DNA of 64,000 nt from Clostridium niameyense (GTDB lineage: Bacteria; Bacillota; Clostridia; Clostridiales; Clostridiaceae): the NCBI RefSeq assembly GCF_001243045.1, contig NZ_LN849007.1:1764989-1828988 (forward strand). The letters are read 5' to 3'. Position numbers and translations under genes: made by a program. Under the pieces are notes generated by a model. It saw nothing but the letters and a program-made list of their open reading frames with translations. It did not search any database and was not told the DNA's origin. Positions 26,052 to 35,023 of this stretch are shown here, piece after piece. Positions within the stretch are counted from its first letter, which is position 1; each line of letters begins with the position of its first letter.

Positions 26052-27509
26052 ATGGCAAACAAAGTTAGAACAAGATTTGCACCAAGTCCAACAGGATATA
26101 TGCATGTTGGTAACTTAAGAACTGCCTTATATGCTTATTTAATAGCAAAGCATGAAAATGGTGATTTTATATTAAGAATTGAGGATACAGATCAAGGTAG
26201 ATTAGTAGAAGGTGCTACAGATATCATATATAATACATTAAAAGTAACTGGTCTAAAGCATGATGAAGGTCCAGATATAGGTGGTCCTGTAGGTCCTTAC
26301 GTACAAAGTGAAAGAAAAAATATATACATTGAATATGCTAAAAAATTAATAAAAAAAGGAGAAGCTTATTACTGCTTCTGTACTAAAGAAAGACTAGATA
26401 TGTTAAGAAGTAACTCTGAAGCATTAAAAAGACCTTTTAAATATGATAAACATTGTGTTAAACTTTCTGAAGAAGAAATTCAAAAAAATTTAGATAATGG
26501 TATTCCTTATGTTATAAGGCAAAAAAATCCAACTACCGGAAATACTACTTTCCATGATGAAATATATGGAGATATATCTGTTGATAACTCAGAATTAGAT
26601 GACATGATATTAATAAAATCCGATGGACTTCCTACATATAACTTTGCTAATGTAGTTGATGACCATATCATGGGTATAACTCATGTTGTTCGTGGAAGTG
26701 AATATTTATCTTCTTCTCCTAAATATAATAGATTGTATGAAGCTTTCGGTTGGGATATTCCTATATATGTTCACTGCCCACCAATAATGAAAGATCAACA
26801 ACATAAATTAAGTAAGAGAAATGGCGATGCATCTTTCGAAGATTTAATAAACAAAGGATATTTAAAAGATGCAGTATTAAATTATATTTCTTTACTTGGA
26901 TGGAATCCTGGCACAGATGATGAAATATTCTCTTTAGAACAATTAGTAGAAGTTTTTGATTATAGAAATATAAACAGATCACCTGCTGTTTTTGATACAA
27001 TTAAATTAAAATGGATGAACGGAGAGTATATTAAGAGATTATCTTTAGATGAATTCCACGATTATGCATTACCTTATTACAAAGAAGTTATTACTAAGGA
27101 TATAGATCTTAAGAAAATAAGTGAATTATTACATACTAGAATAGAAGTATTTAGTGAAATTCCTGAACAAGTAGATTTCTTCAATGAAATTCCTGATTAT
27201 AATATAGAAATGTATAAACATAAAAAAATGAAAACTAATTTTGAAAATTCTTTAACTAGCTTAGAAAAAGTTTTACCTAAACTAGAAGCTTTAAATGATT
27301 GGACTTTTGATAACATAAAAGATATTTGTATGAATTTAGTTAAAGAACTTGAAGTAAAAAATGGTATAGTACTATGGCCAATAAGAACAGCCGTATCAGG
27401 AAAACAATTTACTCCAGGCGGTGCTTTTGAAATAGCTGATATACTAGGTAAAGAAGAAACTATAAAAAGAATTAAAATTGGAATAGAAAAATTAAAAGAA
27501 GCTCAATAA
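26052..27509 (+). CDS. gltX: Glutamyl-tRNA synthetase
   Basis: A 485-residue class I synthetase that charges tRNA(Glu), and in bacteria without GlnRS also tRNA(Gln). It has [21 protein letters not shown] with the HIGH-type motif HVGN, the RIEDTDQGR loop, and the KMSKS-type motif as HKLSKRNGD. The C-terminal anticodon-binding helical part ends with [25 protein letters not shown] 26052 fits the AGGAGTG ribosome site; a GTG nine bases upstream lies inside that site. Terminates at 27516-27586. Confidence 0.97.
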   Translation: MANKVRTRFAPSPTGYMHVGNLRTALYAYLIAKHENGDFILRIEDTDQGRLVEGATDIIYNTLKVTGLKHDEGPDIGGPVGPYVQSERKNIYIEYAKKLIKKGEAYYCFCTKERLDMLRSNSEALKRPFKYDKHCVKLSEEEIQKNLDNGIPYVIRQKNPTTGNTTFHDEIYGDISVDNSELDDMILIKSDGLPTYNFANVVDDHIMGITHVVRGSEYLSSSPKYNRLYEAFGWDIPIYVHCPPIMKDQQHKLSKRNGDASFEDLINKGYLKDAVLNYISLLGWNPGTDDEIFSLEQLVEVFDYRNINRSPAVFDTIKLKWMNGEYIKRLSLDEFHDYALPYYKEVITKDIDLKKISELLHTRIEVFSEIPEQVDFFNEIPDYNIEMYKHKKMKTNFENSLTSLEKVLPKLEALNDWTFDNIKDICMNLVKELEVKNGIVLWPIRTAVSGKQFTPGGAFEIADILGKEETIKRIKIGIEKLKEAQ

Positions 27510-27515
27510 AACTTT

Positions 27516-27586
27516 AAAAAGGAAAATTAATCACAAATAATAATTTAAAAATTTGTTATTATTTAGTGGTAATTTTCCTTTTTTAT
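27516..27586 (+). terminator. Terminator of gltX
   Basis: AAAAAGGAAAATTA and TAATTTTCCTTTTT form a long stem with inner pairing of AATAATAA/TTATTATT and a T tail, right after the gltX stop. Confidence 0.85.
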
Positions 27587-27690
27587 TTATAGCTATATAT
27601 TTTTCATAATTATATTTTTTATATAAATAAATATTTAATTTTGTGAAATAATATAAAATATACAATATTCATATAATTATATTTCTTCAT

Positions 27691-27906
27691 TTATAATTTT
27701 TTAATATTTAAGTTATAAACTTCCTTTTCAGGCCTTAATTTCACTCTTTTTTGTTTATGACTTTTGTTATCTTCTTCTATATTATTTTGCATAACATCAA
27801 CACTCTTTTGATAGTTATATTCATTATAATGCATATAATTTTTACAGGAAGATGTTATTAATAAACTTACTAAAGCTAACTTTCCGACAAACTTAAATGT
27901 ACTCAT
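27691..27906 (-). CDS. Small lipoprotein-like secreted protein (71 residues)
   Basis: An N-terminal signal-like segment (MSTFKFVGKLALVSLLITSSCKNY) with a cysteine after a hydrophobic core looks like a lipoprotein signal, although TSSC is a weak lipobox. The rest is hydrophilic and basic at the end, with no family recognised. ATG 27906 follows TAAGAGGTGATATT. The gene stands alone between gltX and the YitT gene; nothing in the context suggests its job. Confidence 0.5.
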   Translation of the reverse strand: MSTFKFVGKLALVSLLITSSCKNYMHYNEYNYQKSVDVMQNNIEEDNKSHKQKRVKLRPEKEVYNLNIKKL

Positions 27907-28064
27907 AATATCACCTCTTAATTTTATTATGGCACATTTAAAACTTATTTATATTATGGAACTTGGTGAATTTCAGTGAATTTTTTCAATAACTCATAAT
28001 AATTTTAAAATATATCAAATTTATTTTTTTATTAAATGTATATTTAAAATTTTAATTTATTATC

Positions 28065-28940
28065 TTAAAAAATTCCTTTTTTAAAACCTCTTCCCTCAAC
28101 TTCAGATGCATCCAATATAGAAATAAAAGCCTCACCATCTATTTCCTTTATTATATATTTTAATTTTGGAACTTCTTTTAAAGATACAGCACAGTATAAT
28201 ACCTTTTTCTCTTGTTTTTTGTATGCTCCTTTTGCATATAAAAAAGTTACTCCTCTTTTTAATCCACTCATTATACTTTCACTTACTTCTTCCTCTTTTT
28301 CTGTAATTATAAGTATAAGCTTTTGTCTATTAAATCCTTTTATGACTTTATCCATTAAATATGAAGTTATATACATGGAAACTAAAGTATATAATGCACT
28401 AGTTAACCCAAATATAGTTGCTGCAATACCTACTATTAAAAAATTAACTACAAAAGTTATAGTACCAATCTCAAAATTTTCATATTTCTTTTTTATAAGA
28501 GCTGAAATTATATCCAATCCTCCACTGGATCCATGATTACTAAATATAACACCAAGTCCTATGCCATTTAGCACTCCTCCATAAATACCTAATAACAATA
28601 TATCATTAACTCCTACAAAGTTTTTAAGAGGTTCAGTAAGAATAAGAGCCACTGAAAGAACTATTGTCCCTATAAAAGATAAAAATGTAAATCTTTTATT
28701 TACCTTTTTATAACTTAAAAAGAATAACGGTATATTTAATATTAAAATAGAATAACCTGCTGGAAATCCAGTTAAATATTGAATCATAAGTGTTATTCCT
28801 GAAAGACCACCACTTAACAAATTAGCATGAACAAGAAACATATTTATTCCTAGCGCAGCTATAATAGCTCCTATTGTTACCATAATCATATCTTTAATCA
28901 TATCTTTAATCATATCTTTGTTTAATAACTTAGAAATCAT
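28065..28940 (-). CDS. YitT family membrane protein (DUF161/DUF2179)
   Basis: A 291-residue protein with five or six spans (about 20-185) carrying HANLLSGGLSGITLMIQYLTG and SNHGSSGGLDIISALIKKK, followed by the cytosolic DUF2179 domain (about 195-285) ending VEGRGFKKGIF. The role of YitT proteins is not established. The N-terminus is unusual: DMIKDMIKDMI comes from a 12-base tandem repeat at 28887-28920, in front of the first span. ATG 28940 follows TTAGGAGGCGCAAT. A GntR regulator gene lies upstream on the same strand but is separated by a hairpin. Confidence 0.88.
   Translation of the reverse strand: MISKLLNKDMIKDMIKDMIMVTIGAIIAALGINMFLVHANLLSGGLSGITLMIQYLTGFPAGYSILILNIPLFFLSYKKVNKRFTFLSFIGTIVLSVALILTEPLKNFVGVNDILLLGIYGGVLNGIGLGVIFSNHGSSGGLDIISALIKKKYENFEIGTITFVVNFLIVGIAATIFGLTSALYTLVSMYITSYLMDKVIKGFNRQKLILIITEKEEEVSESIMSGLKRGVTFLYAKGAYKKQEKKVLYCAVSLKEVPKLKYIIKEIDGEAFISILDASEVEGRGFKKGIF
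28887..28920 (-). repeat. 12-base tandem repeat in YitT gene
   Basis: The unit ATCATATCTTTA occurs almost three times in a row and adds four residues (DMIK) per copy without a frame change. It could vary in number between strains. Confidence 0.8.
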
Positions 28941-28970
28941 AATTATTGCGCCTCCTAATTAAAAATTTAA

Positions 28971-29000
28971 AAGTCAAATATCTAATAAAGTATTTGATTT
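28971..29000 (-). terminator. Hairpin after GntR regulator gene
   Basis: TCAAATA and TATTTGA pair around a ten-base loop, followed on the minus strand by CTTTTAAATTTTT, 17 bases past the stop of the GntR gene. Confidence 0.55.
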
Positions 29001-29016
29001 TTACAATAATAATAGT

Positions 29017-29712
29017 CTAATTATAAAACATAACTTTATTCGTTAAATCTATATGTTCCTCCATAAGCTTAGAGGCTTTTAAAGAATTACCTTCTTTAAG
29101 TGCATTATAAATTTGTTCGTGTTGATTTATGAGTTTATATTTATTTTCTTCATTCATTAATATTTTCTTTCTTGCATCTTTTATTATAGTATTTATCAGA
29201 CTAGAACAAGAGTTTATTATGTTTAATAATATAAAATTTTTTGAAGCTTGAGCTACTTTATAATGAAAAATCTTGTCTAAATCTACATTTAAATCCTCGT
29301 CAGAAGAATTCTTAATTTTATATATTAATTCGCCTAAATCTTTTACTTCTTCTTCTGTAATTCTTTGTGCTGCTAACGATGCAGCTCCTACTTCTATTAT
29401 TCTTCTAATTTCTATTATATCTTTAGGATTGCTTTTTTGTAGCATAAATATTATTGATAAAGGTTCAAAAAAAGTATTTTCAAAATTTTCTTTTATAAAA
29501 TTTCCTTCTCCTTGCCTACATTCTAATAATCCTATTATTTCCAAAGCCCTAAAAGCCTCTCTTATAGAAGTTCTACTTACTTTTAACTGTTCTACTAATT
29601 CTCTTTCTGAAGGCAACTTATCTCCTTTTTTTAACTTTCCTAATATAATCATTTTTTTTATTTGATTAATAACTTGTTCATATACCTTGTAGCTTTTTAT
29701 TGGAGTAAACAT
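29017..29712 (-). CDS. GntR family regulator (FadR/FCD type)
   Basis: This 231-residue regulator has an N-terminal winged helix (VYEQVINQIKKMIILGKLKKGDKLPSERELVEQLKVSRTSIREAFRALEIIGLLECRQGEGNFI) and a helical FCD effector domain (about 85-225) with EIRRIIEVGAASLAAQR and the metal/ligand histidines in DKIFHYKVAQAS and NQHEQIYNALKEGN. Such proteins usually sense organic acids and repress their catabolic genes. A likely target cannot be named because no catabolic operon adjoins it. It is divergent from the TetR gene at 29854; the gap 29713-29853 holds both promoters. Confidence 0.9.
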   Translation of the reverse strand: MFTPIKSYKVYEQVINQIKKMIILGKLKKGDKLPSERELVEQLKVSRTSIREAFRALEIIGLLECRQGEGNFIKENFENTFFEPLSIIFMLQKSNPKDIIEIRRIIEVGAASLAAQRITEEEVKDLGELIYKIKNSSDEDLNVDLDKIFHYKVAQASKNFILLNIINSCSSLINTIIKDARKKILMNEENKYKLINQHEQIYNALKEGNSLKASKLMEEHIDLTNKVMFYN

Positions 29713-29853
29713 TATATTATTCCTTTCTATATAAAATACACTAAAATTAGTATATCACATTATTTCAAACCTATAAAAACATTTACAAATATTGATTTAA
29801 AATTACATAAGTATTATAATATGAATAAAAATCCATATAAGGAGTATGTATAT

Positions 29854-30378
29854 ATGCCAAAACTAATCAAAAATGTACAAGAAAATATATTGTGTGAAGG
29901 AAAAAAGGTTCTTATAAAAAAAGGATACGATAAATTAAATATAAGAGAAATTTGCAAGAATTGTAATATAGCCACTGGCACCTTTTATAATTATTTTTCA
30001 AGTAAAGAAGATCTAGCAAGACAAATTTTTATATCTGATTGGAATAAATCCATAAAAGTCATAGACAAGATTAAGACTTCTCCTAAAAGCTTAAAAGAAA
30101 AACTTAGGGCATTATACATTGAATTGGATAAATTCATAAGTAATTATATGTCGACTTTTTATGAATTATCTATGAGAAAAGGCAAAAGAAACTGTAAAAG
30201 CCATTCTAAGGTATATAGTGAAATTGAAAAATTTATAGATTATGAAAAAGAAAGAGGAACTATAAACTCAACAATTTCTTCAAAACAGATAGCAGAATTT
30301 ATAGTTCATAATTTTGTATGTTTAAGTAATACACATTATCTAACTTTTGATGAGTTTTATTCTATATTAAATATATAA
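29854..30378 (+). CDS. TetR/AcrR family transcriptional regulator
   Basis: A 174-residue protein with the TetR DNA-binding helices near the N-terminus (LIKKGYDKLNIREICKNCNIATGTFYNYFSSKEDLARQIF, residues about 20-60) and a helical ligand domain. The start is ATG 29854 because AAGGAG lies nine bases upstream; a longer frame back to 29662 runs through the promoter region. The target is unknown; no efflux gene is directly adjacent. Confidence 0.85.
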   Translation: MPKLIKNVQENILCEGKKVLIKKGYDKLNIREICKNCNIATGTFYNYFSSKEDLARQIFISDWNKSIKVIDKIKTSPKSLKEKLRALYIELDKFISNYMSTFYELSMRKGKRNCKSHSKVYSEIEKFIDYEKERGTINSTISSKQIAEFIVHNFVCLSNTHYLTFDEFYSILNI

Positions 30379-30449
30379 TAAATATTATATATTACAGTTA
30401 ATGCCCTATATACTAAGTTAAAATAAAAAAATTTATTTTTTATAAACTA

Positions 30450-31100
30450 TTAATTAAGCTTTTCATTCCAATTAACATATATATGAAACAAACTTACTAC
30501 ATCTTGTTCATTATATAAAAGTATTTTTTCTTTTTTTTCCTGGGGCATTCTTTTTATGTAATCCTCATCTTTTACAATTTTAGCAAAAGTTTTAGCTAAA
30601 TTTTGACCACTTATTATTTCTTTTTCATCCCTTATTATATTAAAACACTTTTCTAAATTTTTAAGTCCTATAGACGTTTTCTTTTCTTTTTCGTATTCTC
30701 TTTGCAAATCTACTTTCAAAAAATATTCATTTATATCAAAATTGATATTATATCTATCAAATAAATAATTTATAACAGTAAAATCATTATTTCCGGAAAA
30801 TGTTATTATATATTTTTTATTTTTTTCTCTATGAATATTTTTAAAATATTTTTTAGCTAATAACAATATTGATTTTACATCTTTCTTATTTTCTATCATA
30901 TATTGAGTAACTTTTATATTGTTTTTATTAACATCATAATAACAACATCCAAATACACCAATACAAATTGGTTTTTTATATACATAATGTTCTAAATCAA
31001 AAAATATAGCTTTCTTATACAAGTCCTTATTACCATCTATTGTCAAAGCATATCTATCTTCAAACTCACCTAAAGTTATCTCATTTTTTCTAACTATCAC
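30450..31100 (-). CDS. Ribonuclease H-like predicted exonuclease (YprB type)
   Basis: A 216-residue protein with the acidic pattern of the RNase_H_2/YprB family: a first strand AIFFDLEHYVYKKPICIGVFG (D-x-E), a second ITFSGNNDFTVINYLFD with Asp, and YNEQDVVSLFHIY near the end for the last Asp. This suggests a DEDD-type 3'-5' nuclease, biological substrate unknown. The start is GTG 31100 with GAAAGAG upstream. It follows the HAD hydrolase gene by 37 bases and is probably cotranscribed. Confidence 0.75.
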   Translation of the reverse strand: MIVRKNEITLGEFEDRYALTIDGNKDLYKKAIFFDLEHYVYKKPICIGVFGCCYYDVNKNNIKVTQYMIENKKDVKSILLLAKKYFKNIHREKNKKYIITFSGNNDFTVINYLFDRYNINFDINEYFLKVDLQREYEKEKKTSIGLKNLEKCFNIIRDEKEIISGQNLAKTFAKIVKDEDYIKRMPQEKKEKILLYNEQDVVSLFHIYVNWNEKLN

Positions 31101-31137
31101 CTTATCACTCTTTCTAACTATATAATTGTTAATATAC

Positions 31138-31863
31138 TTATAATAAATCTACATATTCTGGCTTTAAATTATAAACTACATCTTTTCTCTCTACTGTAAT
31201 TTTTATTCTCTCTTTCATACATTTATCTTCTACAACTTTACCTATAAGTTCCCTTGTAGGATTAACACAAACAGGGTTACTAACCATTTTAAACATAGAA
31301 AAATCTCCAGAAGTATCTCCATAAGCATAACTTTTATTTAAATCTATATTATATTTTTCTACCATTTCTAATATGGCCATTCTCTTACTTTTACTATCCC
31401 ACATAGGCATTACTTCTCCTGTATATATATTATCTTCATTTAACAAATATTTTGCACCCTTAAAATCATTAAATCCATATTTTTGTGCCATTTCTCTTAC
31501 TAATTCATAAGGGCTTCCTGATATAGTTATTAATTTGTGTCCCTGTTGCTTGTGCCATTTTATCCTATCTCTAGTAAAAGTATATACTCTATCACCTTTT
31601 TGTTTCACTACCTTTTTAGCTATAAATTCTACTTGAGATTTATGAAGTCCTTTTATAGCTTCTGTATATATGTCTGCTATTTTTAAAAGATAATCATCAT
31701 AATTCCCTTGTCTTTTATCCCATTTAATGTATTTAGGTCTAACTTCATTATACCACCTTTTTCCTTCAATTATTTCGTATTTTACTAACTTTTTAAATAC
31801 TTCCGTAATAAGTCCTTCTCTATATAAAGTTCCATCAATATCAAAAAAAGCTGCTATATTCAT
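31138..31863 (-). CDS. HAD-superfamily phosphatase (HAD-IB, SerB-like)
   Basis: This 241-residue enzyme has HAD motif I (AAFFDIDGTLYREG), motif II (LITISGSP), a conserved Lys (about 165-170, WDSKSKRMAI) and motif III (SYAYGDTSGDFSMFKMVSNPVCVNP). The HAD-IB subgroup hydrolyses phosphoserine-like or lipid-linked phosphates; the substrate is not fixed by the motifs. ATG 31863 follows TTTTGGAGGTAGGTTT. It is followed by the RNase H-like gene. Confidence 0.88.
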   Translation of the reverse strand: MNIAAFFDIDGTLYREGLITEVFKKLVKYEIIEGKRWYNEVRPKYIKWDKRQGNYDDYLLKIADIYTEAIKGLHKSQVEFIAKKVVKQKGDRVYTFTRDRIKWHKQQGHKLITISGSPYELVREMAQKYGFNDFKGAKYLLNEDNIYTGEVMPMWDSKSKRMAILEMVEKYNIDLNKSYAYGDTSGDFSMFKMVSNPVCVNPTRELIGKVVEDKCMKERIKITVERKDVVYNLKPEYVDLL

Positions 31864-32078
31864 AAACCTACCTCCAAAATTAAACTCTTGTTTTTATATA
31901 TTATATGTCTTAAATAAAAAAAGAAAAAGGGGGAGATACCTTATAATAAAAAACTATTATTTTCTATTAAAACATCATCTTATAATAATCTATATATATT
32001 GATAGTAATTTTTATATTATTATACCATTTTTTTATCTTTTAAGCTTAATTTACACTAATAAAAATTTATAAATTAAA

Positions 32079-32137
32079 TTGACTTTCATTTTTAATAATG
32101 GTATTATATTTATAAAGATAATTGATAACTATTTTCA
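32079..32137 (+). promoter_or_regulatory. feoA promoter with Fur box
   Basis: TTGACT (32079-32084) and TATTAT (32102-32107) are 17 bases apart. Just downstream TGATAACTATTTTCA (32123-32137) fits the Fur 7-1-7 consensus TGATAAT-N-ATTATCA at 12 of 14 positions. Binding there would block transcription when iron is plentiful. Confidence 0.75.
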
Positions 32138-32153
32138 ACAAGGAGTGAATATT

Positions 32154-32375
32154 ATGAGCATTTATGAATTAAAACCTGGTGAAAAAGCCACAATTTCCAA
32201 TGTATGTGGAAATGATAAACTTGTTAAAAGACTATTAGCACTTGGTTGTATTGAAGGTACAGAAGTATCTTTTAAAAAGAAAGCTCCTTTAGGTGACCCT
32301 ATAATAATAAATTTAAGAGGGTTTGATTTAGCTATAAGGAAAGATGATGCTAAACATATATATATAAACAAATAG
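32154..32375 (+). CDS. feoA: Ferrous iron transport accessory protein FeoA
   Basis: A 73-residue SH3-like protein (YELKPGEKATISNVCGNDKLVKRLLALGCIEGTEVSFKKKAPLGDPIIINLRGFDLAIRKDDA) that assists FeoB in Fe2+ uptake. The start is ATG 32154 behind AAGGAGTGAATATT; a frame extending to 32079 would cover the promoter. It is followed 14 bases later by feoB, and the operon carries a Fur box. Confidence 0.95.
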   Translation: MSIYELKPGEKATISNVCGNDKLVKRLLALGCIEGTEVSFKKKAPLGDPIIINLRGFDLAIRKDDAKHIYINK

Positions 32376-32389
32376 ACTGGAGGACAAGT

Positions 32390-34159
32390 ATGATAACAGC
32401 CGCATTATTAGGTAACCCCAATGTGGGTAAAACATCTCTATTTAATAACCTTACAGGTTCCAATCAATACGTTGGCAACTGGGCTGGTGTTACCGTAGAA
32501 AAAAAAGAAGGTTTCATAGGAAAATCTGTCAAAATAGTAGATTTACCTGGCATATATGCTATGGATACTTTCTCTAATGAAGAAATAATTTCTAAGGATT
32601 TTCTTATAAATGGACAAGTAGATGTTATATTGAATATAGTAGACGCTTCAAATTTAGATAGAAATTTATACCTAACTACTCAATTAAAACAATTTAATAA
32701 ACCTATAATTCTTATACTTAATATGATTGATGTAGCTAACTCTAAAGGTATAAAAATAGATTATGATACTTTATCAAAGGAACTTAATGTAGCTGTAATA
32801 CCTATAGTTGCTTCAAAAGGTAAAGGCATTGATAAAGTAAAAGAATATATACTTAATGAAAAATTTATAAATTATGTAGATAATAATGAATATAATTTTA
32901 AAAATGAAAAAGAAACTTATAATTTTATAAGTAAAGTTTTGAGTAAATCTATAACAAATATAGATTTAGAAAAAAAAGTATCTATAACAGATAAAATAGA
33001 TAGAATTGTACTTAACCAATTTCTAGCTTATCCTTTATTCCTACTCATGTTATTTTTAATATTTATGTTCACATTTAATTGGGTTGGTACTCCTTTATCC
33101 GATTTAATTGATGGTGGCTTAAATGATAAATTAATACCTATGCTAAAAGAAGCTTTATCTAATACAAGCCCTTGGTTTAGTTCTTTACTACTAGATGGTA
33201 TTGTAACGGGAGTAGGTTCCGTAATAGTGTTCTTACCAGTAATACTTACATTATTTCTAGGTATATCTATACTTGAGGATAGCGGATATATGGCTAGAGC
33301 TGCCTTTATAATGGATAAGCTAATGAGAAAAATGGGACTATCGGGAAAAGCTTTCATACCTTTAATAGTAGGCTTTGGTTGTTCTGTACCAGGTGTCATG
33401 TCTGCTAGAACTTTGGAAAGTGAAAGAGATCGGAAACTTACTGCTCTTTTAGTACCTTTAATGTCGTGCAATGCAAGATTACCGGTTTATGCTTTATTTG
33501 CATCGGTATTTTTCCCAGGACATGAAACTTTAATAGCCTTTTCATTATATATGTTAGGTATATTGATAGCTTTTATAATAGGATTGTTATTTAAAAATAC
33601 ATTATTTAAAAAAGATGAGGAACCTTTTATAATAGAACTTCCCGAATATAAATTACCTGAACCTAGAAATCTTATAATTCATACTTGGGATAAAGGTAAA
33701 GGGTTTTTAAAGAAAGCTGGTACTATAATATTCTCTATGTCTGTTTTAATTTGGTTTTTATCTAATTTTAATTTTTTAGGTATGTCGGAAATAAATGAAA
33801 GCTTTTTAGCTTCTATTGGTAAAGTTATAACTCCTATATTTAAGCCTTTAGGCTTTAGTTCTTGGCAAACTTCTGTTTCACTTTTAGCAGGACTTATGGC
33901 AAAAGAAGTTATAGTTGGAACTATGGGGGTAATCTATGGAGGAAATTTAGCTGTTACATTAACAAATCATTTTACACCATTGTCCGCCTATGCTTTCTTA
34001 GTGTTTGTATTACTATATACTCCTTGTATATCCGTAGTAGCCACTATGAAAAAAGAATATGGACATAAAATGGCTGTATTTTCAACTATATACCAAGTAA
34101 CATTAGCGTGGATGGTTTCTTTCCTAGTATATAATTTAGGCACCTTAATCATTAAATAA
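32390..34159 (+). CDS. feoB: Ferrous iron transport protein FeoB
   Basis: The 589-residue Fe2+ transporter has an N-terminal GTPase (G1 GNPNVGKTS near residue 8, G3 DLPG, G4 NMID), a GDI-like helical segment and a membrane domain with two gate motifs: GFGCSVPGVMSARTLESERDRKLTALLVPLMSCNARLPVY and a later KEVIVGTMGVIY. The last part ends soon after TPCISVVATMKKEYGHK. It is a short-type FeoB without a long cytosolic tail. ATG 32390 follows TGGAGGACAAGT. Confidence 0.97.
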   Translation: MITAALLGNPNVGKTSLFNNLTGSNQYVGNWAGVTVEKKEGFIGKSVKIVDLPGIYAMDTFSNEEIISKDFLINGQVDVILNIVDASNLDRNLYLTTQLKQFNKPIILILNMIDVANSKGIKIDYDTLSKELNVAVIPIVASKGKGIDKVKEYILNEKFINYVDNNEYNFKNEKETYNFISKVLSKSITNIDLEKKVSITDKIDRIVLNQFLAYPLFLLMLFLIFMFTFNWVGTPLSDLIDGGLNDKLIPMLKEALSNTSPWFSSLLLDGIVTGVGSVIVFLPVILTLFLGISILEDSGYMARAAFIMDKLMRKMGLSGKAFIPLIVGFGCSVPGVMSARTLESERDRKLTALLVPLMSCNARLPVYALFASVFFPGHETLIAFSLYMLGILIAFIIGLLFKNTLFKKDEEPFIIELPEYKLPEPRNLIIHTWDKGKGFLKKAGTIIFSMSVLIWFLSNFNFLGMSEINESFLASIGKVITPIFKPLGFSSWQTSVSLLAGLMAKEVIVGTMGVIYGGNLAVTLTNHFTPLSAYAFLVFVLLYTPCISVVATMKKEYGHKMAVFSTIYQVTLAWMVSFLVYNLGTLIIK

Positions 34160-34173
34160 AGAAGGTGAATACT

Positions 34174-34350
34174 TTGATATCACAAATAATAATTACTATC
34201 CTTATAATAGCTTTAGCAACATTTTTGCTTGTAAGAAGCTTCAAGAAAAAGACTGCTGGACAATGCGATTGTTCATCATGCTCTGGAAATTGCGGTTGCT
34301 GTAGCAGTAATTCAAAAGATACTACTAATAAAAAAAGTGCCCTTAAATAA
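34174..34350 (+). CDS. FeoB-associated Cys-rich membrane protein
   Basis: A 58-residue protein with one span (IIITILIIALATFLLV) and a cytosolic tail with six cysteines (CDCSSCSGNCGCC). Small proteins of this kind follow feoB in many Firmicutes and are thought to serve as FeoC-like partners, perhaps handling Fe2+. TTG 34174 is the start I prefer because AAGGTG lies just upstream; a GTG at 34165 would lie inside that site. The gene is 14 bases from feoB. Confidence 0.85.
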   Translation: MISQIIITILIIALATFLLVRSFKKKTAGQCDCSSCSGNCGCCSSNSKDTTNKKSALK

Positions 34351-34363
34351 TATTTATATATTT

Positions 34364-34403
34364 AAAAAGGTAAATGAAATTTTTATAATTTCATTTACCT
34401 TTT
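34364..34403. terminator. Terminator of feo operon
   Basis: AAAAGGTAAATGAAAT and ATTTCATTTACCTTTT pair over 16 bp. It lies between the convergent feo operon and CBS gene and can serve both. Confidence 0.9.
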
Positions 34404-34407
34404 CCAT

Positions 34408-34803
34408 TTATAGTTTCTTACATTTATTTAATTTTTCTATACAATACATTAATATATCTTCTATACAAACTATTCCTTGTATTTTGTTTTTATCATCTAT
34501 TACAGGAATTGCAACTATATCATTTTGTAATAATCTTCCGGCTACATCTATAATATGTTCTTTTTCTTTAGCAGTAATTACTTCTTTGCTCATAACCCAA
34601 TCTACAGGACAAGTATCGTAATGGCCCTCTTCCATTAAAAATCTATATATGTCCGCTTTTACTATCATACCAGATAATTTTCCTTCACTATCTACTACTG
34701 GAGCACCATTTATCTTTGTTTGACTCATTAGATTCAAAGCTTTTCTTATATTATCTTTCCCTTCTAGAGTAATAACATGTTTTTTCATAATGTCTCCAAT
34801 CAT
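34408..34803 (-). CDS. Two-CBS-domain protein
   Basis: A 131-residue protein with two CBS motifs (about 1-55: MIGDIMKKHVITLEGKDNIRKALNLM...GAPVVDSEGKLSGMIVKADIYRFL; and 70-125: VMSKEVITAKEKEHIIDVAGRLL...IPVIDDKNKIQGIVCIEDIL). It probably binds adenosine nucleotides; no partner enzyme is adjacent. ATG 34803 follows AAGGGGGATTAAGGT. It is of the same class as 3207-3617 but not closely similar. Confidence 0.88.
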   Translation of the reverse strand: MIGDIMKKHVITLEGKDNIRKALNLMSQTKINGAPVVDSEGKLSGMIVKADIYRFLMEEGHYDTCPVDWVMSKEVITAKEKEHIIDVAGRLLQNDIVAIPVIDDKNKIQGIVCIEDILMYCIEKLNKCKKL

Positions 34804-34970
34804 ACCTTAATCCCCCTTTATGGATTATTTTTAATTTATTAATTTACATAATTTTGCATTTATTCTAAAAATCCATATATCCTAAAATTGTTCTCTATTA
34901 CATAATATATTATCATATTTTTTGTAATACTTGCAATAGTATACTAAATTTAGAAAATTCGCATATTAAA

Positions 34971-35012
34971 AAACACTTATAATTTCTCTATAAAAAGAAA
35001 TTATAAGTGTTT
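34971..35012 (-). terminator. Terminator of argS
   Basis: AAACACTTATAATTTCT and AGAAATTATAAGTGTTT form a 17-bp stem; a T run follows on the minus strand, 12 bases past the argS stop. Confidence 0.9.
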
Positions 35013-35023
35013 TATTAGTAAAA

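Noticed and set aside
28887-28920. CRISPR-like repeat
   Set aside because: The repeat is only 12 bases, tandem without spacers and inside a coding region.
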